Source of the DNA: Gordonia polyisoprenivorans NBRC 16320 = JCM 10675
Lineage (GTDB): Bacteria > Actinomycetota > Actinomycetes > Mycobacteriales > Mycobacteriaceae
Assembly: GCF_000241325.1 (NCBI RefSeq)
Contig: NZ_BAEI01000018.1
Coordinates: 19,336 to 83,335 of the forward strand
DNA length: 64,000 bases
Direction: 5' to 3'
The notes beneath the pieces are model-generated. The model searched no databases, had not been told where the DNA came from, and worked only from the letters and a program-made list of their open reading frames with translations. The position numbers and the translations under genes are program-made. Positions 57,595 to 64,000 of the stretch are shown here, piece after piece (position 1 is the first letter of the stretch; every line of letters starts with the position of its first letter).

Positions 57595-58963
57595 GGCACT
57601 TCTCATGTTGAAGTGGGTTATGCACAGCGCGCCTAACGGGCGCAACGCCTTCTCTCACATAGGTTTTGAGTTGCGAAGATCAATACCTAGAGGAGTCGGC
57701 GTTGCGCACCGTGAGTGTACTGCAGAAGGTCCTGGGATTGCAGAAATCCCGTGTGGTCGGTGTTCGGTTCGACACCGACGACGGTGGCGAACTCATTGTC
57801 TTCACGGTGCAGTTGCATCAACGGTCCGCTGGGCGGTGTCCGCACTGCCAGAAGCGTTGTGGTCGTTACGACCAACGTGGTGCGAATCGACGGTGGCGGC
57901 ATCTGGACCTGGGAGGATGGCGGTGCTTCGTCGAGATGGTGTGTGTTCGGGTGTCGTGTCCGTTGCATGGTGTGGTGACCGAATCTGTGCCGTGGGCGCG
58001 GGCCGGGGCGCGGATGACCAGGGCATTTGACGATCAGGTGGCATGGCTGGTGGCGCACTCTCCGATGTCGTCGGTGCAGGAGATGATGCGCGTGTCGTGG
58101 GCGACGGTGTCGCGGATTGTAGATCGCGTCGTCGCTGATCATCTTGGTCGGACTGACCGGTTGAATGGTTTGCGGCGCATCGGTATCGATGAGATCTCCT
58201 ATCGCAAGGGTCGGCGTTATCTGCTTGTCGTTGTTGATCACGACACCGGCCGGATGATCTGGGCCGGGGAGGGAGCGACCAAGGAGACCTTGAACCGATT
58301 TTTTGATGAACTCGGGCCGCAGCGAACCCGGGAGCTTACCCATGTCAGTGCCGATGGAGCTGATTTCATCGCGACCGTGTTGGCGCAACGAGCACCTGAG
58401 GTCTACGTGTGCATGGATCCGTTTCACGTGTTGCAGTGGGTTTCTCAAGCCATGGATCGGTGTCGGTCGCGGGTGTTGAGCCGGATTGACGGACTCTCGC
58501 AGGCCGATCGCAAACGTCTGCGCTGGGCGTTATTGAAGAATCCGGAAGATCTGACCGCTGAGCAGGAACATGCCCGCCAGATTGTCATCAATGCCGCAAA
58601 CAATGTGCTGGCGCGGGCTTATCAGCTCAAAGAGCTTCTCCGTCAGATACTTACGAGGAAGTTCGGCCGTACCTGGCAACGGTTGCGGCGCTGGCTCGCC
58701 GAGGCTGACAATAGCGGTATCAGTGAGATGCAGACGGTCGCTCGGTCGGTCCGGGCCCGCGAAATACAGATCTACAACGCCGTCACGTGTGAGATGTCTA
58801 ACGGTCGTGTGGAAGCCAACAACACTCACCTACGCGCATTGACAAAACGGTCGTACGGATTTCACAGTCCCGAGGCGCTCATCGCGATGGCAACACTGAC
58901 CCGAGGCGGTGCGTGCCCGGCCCTGCCACAACAAAACTGACCCACTTTAGGGTGAGGAGAGCC
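57595..58963 (+). mobile_element. ISL3-family insertion sequence (1369 bp)
   Basis: The ends are imperfect inverted repeats: left GGCACTTCTCATGTTGAAG (57595 on), right end read inward GGCTCTCCTCACCCTAAAG (from 58963). They agree at 18 of the first 24 positions, including the shared GTGGGT. Flanking direct repeats CCGGATCG at 57587-57594 and 58964-58971 form an 8-bp target duplication, the size known for ISL3. One transposase gene fills the element. It is less GC-rich in codon use than its surroundings. Confidence 0.92.
57702..58940 (+). CDS. ISL3-family transposase
   Basis: I start it at TTG 57702 (GAGGAG six bases upstream), giving 412 residues beginning LRTVSVLQKVLGLQ. An N-terminal zinc-finger (CPHCQKRCGRYDQ, with a later Cys in VSCPLHG) is followed by a helix-turn-helix (SSVQEMMRVSWATVSRIVDR) and the DDE nuclease. 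The first Asp is in IGIDEISYRKGRRYL, the second in DPFHVLQW, and the Glu is in the C-terminal NGRVEANNTHLRALTKRSYGF. The frame is intact, so the element may still be mobile. The gene reads in the same direction as the interrupted AraC gene, and its stop lies at the edge of the right inverted repeat. Confidence 0.94.
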   Translation: MRTVSVLQKVLGLQKSRVVGVRFDTDDGGELIVFTVQLHQRSAGRCPHCQKRCGRYDQRGANRRWRHLDLGGWRCFVEMVCVRVSCPLHGVVTESVPWARAGARMTRAFDDQVAWLVAHSPMSSVQEMMRVSWATVSRIVDRVVADHLGRTDRLNGLRRIGIDEISYRKGRRYLLVVVDHDTGRMIWAGEGATKETLNRFFDELGPQRTRELTHVSADGADFIATVLAQRAPEVYVCMDPFHVLQWVSQAMDRCRSRVLSRIDGLSQADRKRLRWALLKNPEDLTAEQEHARQIVINAANNVLARAYQLKELLRQILTRKFGRTWQRLRRWLAEADNSGISEMQTVARSVRAREIQIYNAVTCEMSNGRVEANNTHLRALTKRSYGFHSPEALIAMATLTRGGACPALPQQN

Positions 58964-58971
58964 CCGGATCG
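58964..58971 (+). repeat. Target-site duplication, right copy
   Basis: CCGGATCG directly follows the right end of the ISL3 element; it matches 57587-57594. Confidence 0.88.
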
Positions 58972-59506
58972 GCGGATGGGCACGGTCGCACTGGCCCGCC
59001 GACGGTCCGGGCGCTGCACAGGACTTCGCGATGCTCCTGTCCCACTATCGGCGTTCCCGAGATCTCGTCGGCCACGACGCCGAGGCCTACGACGCCGCGA
59101 TGGTCCTGCTGACCTCGGGTGTACTGATGGTGTTGGCGTCACATGACCTCGGCGACGCGACGTCCGAATGGGGCGGGCACGAACTGCTGTGGCGGTTCCG
59201 GGCCGAAGTCGATCGTCACCATGCGCAGCGACGATCCACCCGGTGGTACGCACGTCGTCTCGGCTACTCGGAGCGAACACTGCACCGAGTGGTGCTCGCT
59301 CATCTCGGGGTGACTCCGCGCAGGGTGATCGAGGATCGAATGGTGTTGGAAGCCAAACGAATGTTGGTACACGAGTCCGGTTCGATCTCGACCGTGGCAC
59401 GCTCACTCGGTTTCGACGACCAATCGAACTTCACGAAGGTCTTCAAACGATCGACCGGCCTGACCCCCGGCGAGTTCCGGACATCGAGTCGCTGAACCAC
59501 TCCCCC

Positions 59507-60091
59507 TCACATGGTGGCCGGTGACCGCGCCGGATCGGCGAGGTCGATATCGGCCTCGGCCCACGCCTCACGCAGCGCCTCGACACCCTTGAGGCGCAGC
59601 CATGCCGCTTCGTTCGCGGTGATCGGGATCGCCCGCAGAAAGCGCACCGGGTCCATCGGGGCCGGTAACCCCAGCGTGCCGAGATCATCGTCGGAGACCA
59701 TGACTGCGGTGAAAGGCGCACCGTCCCAGAGTGGTTCGCCGAGATCGAGGAGCGCGTCGGCCACCAGCACCAAGCCCTCGACGGCCGGGGCCGCGGCCAG
59801 TGTCGCCAGCCGTCGATGCAGGCCCGGCAGCGCAGTACCAGCGTGCATACGAACGACCAGTTCGGCCCGCGGGCCGCGCACCGGGTCCGGATTCAGGTCG
59901 GACGGATCGGTCATCGGATGCCGCGCACAACCGACCGTGACGTAGACGACCTCGGTGCCGAGAACAACGCGCACCACGTCGATCGGCTCAACCCCGAGGA
60001 AGGTCACCGAGGCGCGCTGCGGCGCCCCGCCGAGAGAGTCGACGAGGTATCGGTTGATGGCATCGGTGGTGGAGTCGCTCACGACCCCCAC
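59507..60091 (-). CDS. SUFU (suppressor-of-fused) domain protein
   Basis: The 194-residue protein matches the bacterial SUFU-domain pattern: ASVTFLGVEPIDVVRVV near residue 30, VGCARHPMTDP, GPRAELVVRM, and the C-terminal ITANEAAWLRLKGVEALREAW. The domain is named for the eukaryotic Hedgehog-pathway protein; its bacterial role is not known, though it is found in some immunity loci. The frame opens at GTG 60091, but GTG 60082 (VSDSTTDAINRYL) is just as likely. It lies 12 nt downstream of fmdB on the same strand. Confidence 0.8.
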   Translation of the reverse strand: MGVVSDSTTDAINRYLVDSLGGAPQRASVTFLGVEPIDVVRVVLGTEVVYVTVGCARHPMTDPSDLNPDPVRGPRAELVVRMHAGTALPGLHRRLATLAAAPAVEGLVLVADALLDLGEPLWDGAPFTAVMVSDDDLGTLGLPAPMDPVRFLRAIPITANEAAWLRLKGVEALREAWAEADIDLADPARSPATM

Positions 60092-60109
60092 GGTAATGGC
60101 AACGCGCCG

Positions 60110-60397
60110 TCATGGACGTGGGAGGCGTCGGTGCAGCGGATTGGTGCTCACAGGTGTCCGCCCGCGTGCCGTGGACGGGACGGTTGAGACCACCGCGGGC
60201 GCTTCGGCGCTCGAGCGCGTCGCGTCCTGCAGCCGCATGGCGGTACTCGAGCCGGCACCGAGCGCAGGTGCCCGCACCCGCCGCGGCGCCGCATGTCCGC
60301 AGTCGGGACAAGTGATCGCGTCGGGGACCGCAGCCATCGAATAGTGTCGTTCGACTATCGCGCACCGCCGGTCACACCGGAACACATAGGTCGGCAT
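60110..60397 (-). CDS. FmdB-type zinc-ribbon protein
   Basis: A 95-residue protein starting MPTYVFRCDRRC, as FmdB proteins do, with a second cysteine pair CPDC near residue 31. A low-complexity tail follows. FmdB was named from the methylotroph formamidase locus, where it was proposed to regulate fmdA. Here it is divergent from fmdA across about 160 bp, which supports the pairing. Its biochemical role is unproven. Confidence 0.85.
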   Translation of the reverse strand: MPTYVFRCDRRCAIVERHYSMAAVPDAITCPDCGHAAPRRVRAPALGAGSSTAMRLQDATRSSAEAPAVVSTVPSTARGRTPVSTNPLHRRLPRP

Positions 60398-60555
60398 GTC
60401 GGCCACCCTAGCCCGATCGGCGTCATCCCGCATCGGATTGAGCTGCGAACTCAGACAACGTCATACGCTCGTAACGCGCATTGGCTGCGAAACCGATACG
60501 AACGTAGTTGAATAGTTCCACCCGGAAACAACCACGTCTCACGGAGGTTCTGTCG

Positions 60556-61809
60556 ATGCCCGAGCTCCTCTTTCCCCTCGATTCCGCGAAGCCCTTCACC
60601 GAGCAGCGTCAGATCGGGCACAACCGTTGGCATCCCGACATCCCGCCCGCGGTCACCGTCAAGCCCGGGGACACCTTTCGCGCGCATTGCCGAGAATGGT
60701 TCGACGGCGCGATCCACAACGACGACTCCGCCGACGACATCCTCAACGCCCCACTCAACAACGTCCACACCTTGTCGGGGCCGTTCGCGATCGAGGGCGC
60801 CGAGCCGGGTGACCTGCTGATCGTCGACATCCTCGACGTCGGGCCCATCCCGCAAGAGGATTCGGGACCGCTGGCAGGCCAGGGCTGGGGGTACACCGGC
60901 ATCTTCGCAAAGCTCAACGGCGGCGGCTTCCTCACCGAACAGTTCCCCGACGCCTACAAGGCGATCTGGGACTTCGCCGGCCAGTCGGCCACGAGTCGCC
61001 ATGTGCCGCATGTGAAGTACACGGGTATCGTCCATCCCGGTCTGATGGGCACGGCGCCGTCGGCGGAGTTGCTCGGCCGGTGGAATGCGCGCGAAGCCGC
61101 ACTGATCGCCACCGATCCCGACCGCGTGCCCCCGCTGGCACTTCCGCCGGAGCCCGACGGCGCGATCCTCGGATCGCTGACCGGCGACGAGTTCACACGG
61201 GTCGCGGGCGAGGGAGCACGCACCGCTCCCCCGCGCGAGAACGGCGGAAACCAGGACATCAAGAACCTCACCAAGGGCACCCGCGTCTTCTATCCAGTGT
61301 TCGTGCCCGGCGCGAACCTGTCCTTCGGCGATCTGCACTTCTCCCAGGGCGACGGCGAGATCACCTTCTGCGGTGCCATCGAGATGGGTGGCTTCATGGA
61401 TCTCCACGTCGACCTCATCAAGGGCGGTATGGAGACCTACGGCGTCAGTGAGAACGCAATCTTCATGCCGGGCAACACCGATCCGCAGTATTCACAGTGG
61501 ATCGCCTTCTCGGGCACGTCGGTCACCCTCGACGGTGAACAGCGGTATCTCGACTCGGACCTGTCCTACCAGCGTGCATGTCTGCACGCCATCAACTATC
61601 TGACGAAGTTCGGGTACAGCCCCGAGCAGGCTTACCTGCTGCTGGGCTCGGCACCGATCGAGGGACGCCTCTCGGGAGTGGTGGACATACCGAATTCGTG
61701 TGCGACGGTGTACATCCCGACCGCGATCTTCGACTTCCCGGTGGCCCCGTCGACATCGGGGCCGGTGCAGATCGACCCGGGGATGGGCGCGCCGCATTCG
61801 GCGTTCTAG
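60556..61809 (+). CDS. fmdA: Formamidase (FmdA/AmiF-like acetamidase-formamidase family)
   Basis: It hydrolyses formamide to formate and ammonia. The 417 residues show the acetamidase/formamidase family pattern: RWHPDIPPAVTVKPGDTFRAHCREWFDGAI near 28-58, LSGPFAIEGAEPGDLLIVDIL, TGIVHPGLMGTAPS, RVFYPVFVPGANLSFGDLHFSQGDGEITFCGAIEMGG with possible zinc ligands, and a C-terminal QAYLLLGSAPIEGRLSGVVDIPNSC. The ATG at 60556 has GGAGG at -13 to -9. It is a cytosolic nitrogen-scavenging enzyme. A MarR gene and an AmiC-like amide receptor downstream suggest substrate-linked control. Confidence 0.93.
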   Translation: MPELLFPLDSAKPFTEQRQIGHNRWHPDIPPAVTVKPGDTFRAHCREWFDGAIHNDDSADDILNAPLNNVHTLSGPFAIEGAEPGDLLIVDILDVGPIPQEDSGPLAGQGWGYTGIFAKLNGGGFLTEQFPDAYKAIWDFAGQSATSRHVPHVKYTGIVHPGLMGTAPSAELLGRWNAREAALIATDPDRVPPLALPPEPDGAILGSLTGDEFTRVAGEGARTAPPRENGGNQDIKNLTKGTRVFYPVFVPGANLSFGDLHFSQGDGEITFCGAIEMGGFMDLHVDLIKGGMETYGVSENAIFMPGNTDPQYSQWIAFSGTSVTLDGEQRYLDSDLSYQRACLHAINYLTKFGYSPEQAYLLLGSAPIEGRLSGVVDIPNSCATVYIPTAIFDFPVAPSTSGPVQIDPGMGAPHSAF

Positions 61810-61970
61810 GCGCGTCCGCTCAGTCCAGTCGGTGGATCGGACGTGAATATCGACGGTGCCGATCGACGGTAGACCGGAACCCGGACCAGCACAAGCTGTC
61901 TCGAGCTCCTCGCTGCCTTCGTCACACCTCGACCGGCGGACATAGGAACTCCGACCGGACCCGACTCCGC

Positions 61971-62417
61971 TCAGCCGGTCAGATCCATCGCCCCAAGGGC
62001 GCCAAGAGCACTCGCCAGTCGGGCCCCCGGCCCGTCGGCGTCATCGATCACCCCGGCAACCGCGGACGAGCGCGCGATGCGCGCCTTCGACCGCGAATGG
62101 AGCATGGCGCCCCGTCGGGTGGCGAAGACCACCACCCGACGTCGGTCGGTCTCGTCGGGCCGCCGGTGCACGAGGTTCTCGTCGATCATCCCGTCGATCA
62201 GGCGGGTCAGGCTCGGCCCGGGCAACAAGGTGACCGCAGCCAGTTCCGACATCGACCTGCCCGTTCCGCCCTCCAGCGCCGCCAGAACGTGCCACTGCGC
62301 CGTCGTGAGACCGTCCAGCTCGGCTGCGACCGCTGAGTCAAGGTGCGCCGCAGCGATATTCAGCAGACGTGACAGCTCCTCGACGGCAGCGGCACGCGCA
62401 TTCGGGGCACTGGACAT
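61971..62417 (-). CDS. MarR-family regulator
   Basis: The 148-residue protein has the MarR winged helix: LTTAQWHVLAALEGGTGRSMSELAAVTLLPGPSLTRLIDGMIDENLVHRRPDETDRRRVVVFATRRGAML, with the wing RRPDETDRR. The ATG at 62417 (MSSAPNAR) is chosen; a longer TTG-started frame exists. It is divergent from the AmiC-like gene (113 nt apart) and convergent with fmdA, so it could repress its own gene and the receptor gene. No operator palindrome stands out in the gap. Confidence 0.88.
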   Translation of the reverse strand: MSSAPNARAAAVEELSRLLNIAAAHLDSAVAAELDGLTTAQWHVLAALEGGTGRSMSELAAVTLLPGPSLTRLIDGMIDENLVHRRPDETDRRRVVVFATRRGAMLHSRSKARIARSSAVAGVIDDADGPGARLASALGALGAMDLTG

Positions 62418-62530
62418 GATGAGCCATCGTATCGTGAACCCCTCCGGTGCGACAGCGCAGCCGGCGTTGCGCAACCGTCGATTCGTGGGACACTGTGCAG
62501 GTCAGCACGTATCCACCCCGGGAGTCGGTT

Positions 62531-63613
62531 GTGGCCTCACCAGTGGTTCTCAGAGGCGACGACGCCACCCTCGACGTCGCTCTCGCAGTACCGCTGAGCG
62601 GTCCGGCCGGCATGTTCGGTCCCTCGTGCGAGGCGAGTGCCGAACTGGCCGTCGCCGATGTCAACGCGGCCGGCGGCATCCTCGACCGCCCGGTTCGGGT
62701 GCATCTCGTCGATGCGGGCGCACCCCTGAACCGGTTGTCGGACACGGTCGACCGCCTCGTCACCACCGGACACGTGGAGAGTGTGATCGGGTGGCACCTG
62801 TCCAACGCGCGCAACGTGATCACCCCGCACACGGCCGGGCGGGTGCCATACGTGTACACGACGTTCTATGAGGGTGGCGAGGACGCCGACGGCGTGTACA
62901 TGGTGGGTGAGACCCCCGATCAGCAGTTGTTCCCGGCCATCCGATGGCTGCGCGCGAACCGAGGAATCCGACGCTGGTGCGTGATCGGCAACGACTACGT
63001 GTGGCCTCGCGCGACCTCTGCACGTACCCGCGACTTCCTCCATGGCGCGCACATGGACTTCCTCGGCGATCACTTCGTCCCGCGGCGCGGCCGGGATTTC
63101 GGGTCTGCATTGCAGATGATTGCCGACACCCGCCCCGACGGGGTGCTCGTCCTCATGGTCGGCGCCGACGCCGCCGCATTCCACCGTGCGTTCGCCGCGG
63201 CGGGTCTCGACGAACAGCACATCCGGCTGTCGATGATGATCGGTGAGGACGTGCTGTGCGGCTGCGGCGCCGAGGCCACCCACGACCTCTACACGGCGTG
63301 CGGATACTTCGAAAGTGTGGTCACCCCCGAAGGTCTCGAGTTCGGGTCCCGGTACGAGCGCCGATTCGGCCGCTCGGCACCGGGATTGAACAACATCGGC
63401 GAATCCTGTTACGAGGGGCTGATGCTGCTTGCGGCGCTCGCCCGGGCCGCGGGCTCGCTCGACACCGCCACGATCGGCCGGACGACGCGCGGCGTGACCT
63501 ACCGCGGACCGCGGGGCGAGGTCGAGCTCTGTGGCCGGCACACCCGTCAGCCGGTGTACCTCGCGCAAGCCGACCACCTCGCGTTCGACGTGATCACCGA
63601 ACTGACCGCCTGA
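62531..63613 (+). CDS. AmiC-like amide-binding receptor (periplasmic-binding fold, no signal peptide)
   Basis: The 360-residue type I periplasmic-binding-protein fold has no secretion signal: it begins VASPVVLRGDDATLDVALAVPLSGPAGMFGPSC. Blocks resemble Pseudomonas AmiC: GGILDRPVRVHLVD, IGWHLSNARNVITP, VIGNDYVWPRATSARTRDFL and ALQMIADTRPDGVLVLMVGADAAAFHRAFAAAGL. In Pseudomonas AmiC is the cytoplasmic amide sensor that holds the antiterminator AmiR. No amiR is seen here, but fmdA is 720 bp away. The start is GTG 62531 with GGGAG upstream. Alternatives are other urea- or amide-type receptors of the same fold. Confidence 0.78.
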   Translation: MASPVVLRGDDATLDVALAVPLSGPAGMFGPSCEASAELAVADVNAAGGILDRPVRVHLVDAGAPLNRLSDTVDRLVTTGHVESVIGWHLSNARNVITPHTAGRVPYVYTTFYEGGEDADGVYMVGETPDQQLFPAIRWLRANRGIRRWCVIGNDYVWPRATSARTRDFLHGAHMDFLGDHFVPRRGRDFGSALQMIADTRPDGVLVLMVGADAAAFHRAFAAAGLDEQHIRLSMMIGEDVLCGCGAEATHDLYTACGYFESVVTPEGLEFGSRYERRFGRSAPGLNNIGESCYEGLMLLAALARAAGSLDTATIGRTTRGVTYRGPRGEVELCGRHTRQPVYLAQADHLAFDVITELTA

Positions 63614-63680
63614 CGCATCGACTCCTCGCCCGATCCGGACGTTCCACACCGGGGCGACGGTCGATTACGGTGTGCATGTG

Positions 63681-64000
63681 GTGAACATCCTGGCGGTCGC
63701 CGACGAGGTGGTGGAGTCACTCACCTTCGGGGTGGGCATCGAGACCAAACCCGACCTCATCCTGGGCGCGGGCGATCTTCCCTACAAGTATCTCGACGTG
63801 CTGTCGAGCCTGTGCGATGCGCCATGTGTATTCGTTCCGGGCAACCATGACGGTGATCTGCGCGGTTACCGGTCCTCGCGTGCCGGCTGGACCCGCGCGG
63901 GATTGCCGACCAGCTATCCCGGGCCCGAGTGCGCGGTCAACGCCGACGGTCGGACGGTGACGGCGGCCGGCGTCCGGATCAGCGGCCTCGGGGGCAGTAT
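63681..64000 (+). CDS. Metallophosphoesterase, 5' part (runs off the window)
   Basis: An open frame with no stop runs from GTG 63681 to the end of the window. It begins VNILAVADEVVESL and has LGAGDLPYKYLDVLSSLCDAPCVFVPGNHDGDLRGY, where GAGD and GNHD are the second and third metal-binding motifs of calcineurin-like phosphoesterases. The first motif is changed (ADEV instead of DxH). GTG 63672 or 63678 are alternative starts. The remainder lies to the right of the window. Confidence 0.75.
   Translation, partial: MNILAVADEVVESLTFGVGIETKPDLILGAGDLPYKYLDVLSSLCDAPCVFVPGNHDGDLRGYRSSRAGWTRAGLPTSYPGPECAVNADGRTVTAAGVRISGLGGS

Larger units (their letters stand above)
57237..59495 (+). pseudogene. AraC-family regulator split by an insertion sequence
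   Basis: The 5' part (GTG 57237 to 57594) encodes a ligand-binding N terminus with a cupin-like pattern (FELIVWIERGTITHEVDFARYELGPGDVLWVHTGQVQRWGD). The 3' part (from 58972) encodes the C-terminal AraC DNA-binding domain: WYARRLGYSERTLHRVVLAHLGVTPRRVIEDRMVLEAKRMLVHE, then FDDQSNFTKVFKRSTGLTPGEFR. Removing 57595-58971 (1369-bp element plus one 8-bp target copy, 1377 bases) joins the parts in frame as DRLDRIGGWARSHWPADG, giving 293 residues, a normal AraC length. The gene is therefore a recent knock-out. The truncated N-terminal product would stop at 57611 without a DNA-binding domain. Confidence 0.92.

Overview
The window is high-GC actinobacterial DNA. Its gene order argS-lysA-hom-thrC-thrB-rho ... 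rpmE-prfA-prmC-sua5-wecA-(atpI-like)-atpB-E-F-H-A is the order seen in mycobacteria. Together with a fused b-delta ATP synthase subunit, a multifunctional KGD-type 2-oxoglutarate decarboxylase/dehydrogenase and many GTG starts, this points to the order Mycobacteriales. Gordonia or a close relative is my best guess; there is no rRNA to prove it.

Region 1 (1-11300, minus strand): ATP synthase genes atpA, atpH (b-delta fusion), atpF, atpE, atpB and an AtpI-like gene; then wecA, a serine hydroxymethyltransferase (SHMT) paralogue, sua5, prmC, prfA and rpmE. Tandem copies of a repeat lie between prfA and rpmE, and the repeat appears to have supplied the first codons of prfA. Region 2 (11500-19850, plus strand): a three-gene operon interrupts the usual rpmE-rho neighbourhood. 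It encodes an enlarged glutamate synthase with an altered Fe-S cysteine spacing, a CysJ-like diflavin reductase and a HemS/HmuS-like protein, behind a possible IdeR/DtxR iron box. It is the best candidate for an undescribed system. Region 3 (19970-28910, minus strand): rho with a long Asn/Gly/Arg-rich insertion and a long leader, then the overlapping chain thrB, thrC, hom, lysA, argS for threonine, methionine and lysine synthesis and arginyl-tRNA charging.

Region 4 (29000-36250): a class II glutamine amidotransferase, a cupin, a VOC-family protein, an enoyl-CoA hydratase, tRNA-Arg(CCG), and the SbcC/SbcD nuclease pair. Region 5 (36300-44300): a divergent detoxification/efflux module. A PadR regulator and a DHA2-type MFS exporter face a xi-class glutathionyl-hydroquinone-reductase-like protein, an EcsC-like protein and a fused asymmetric ABC exporter, with a perfect 18-bp palindrome between them. 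Region 6 (44400-50650): kgd with a strong terminator, then an APC permease translationally linked to a small zinc-ribbon membrane protein.

Region 7 (50650-53760): a TetR regulator with two identical-arm operators 21 bp apart, facing a Baeyer-Villiger-type monooxygenase and a short-chain dehydrogenase. Region 8 (53780-59500): an orphan betaine-type binding lipoprotein, MarC, CorA, a SnoaL-like lipoprotein, and an AraC-family regulator cleanly split by an ISL3-family insertion sequence whose terminal repeats and 8-bp target duplication can be read. Region 9 (59500-64000): a SUFU-domain protein, FmdB, formamidase FmdA, a MarR regulator, an AmiC-like amide receptor, and the start of a metallophosphoesterase that runs off the window.

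Coordinates of starts marked GTG/TTG are judgement calls from Shine-Dalgarno position, overlap and family length. Database searches were not possible; function names rest on motifs and remembered family sequences.
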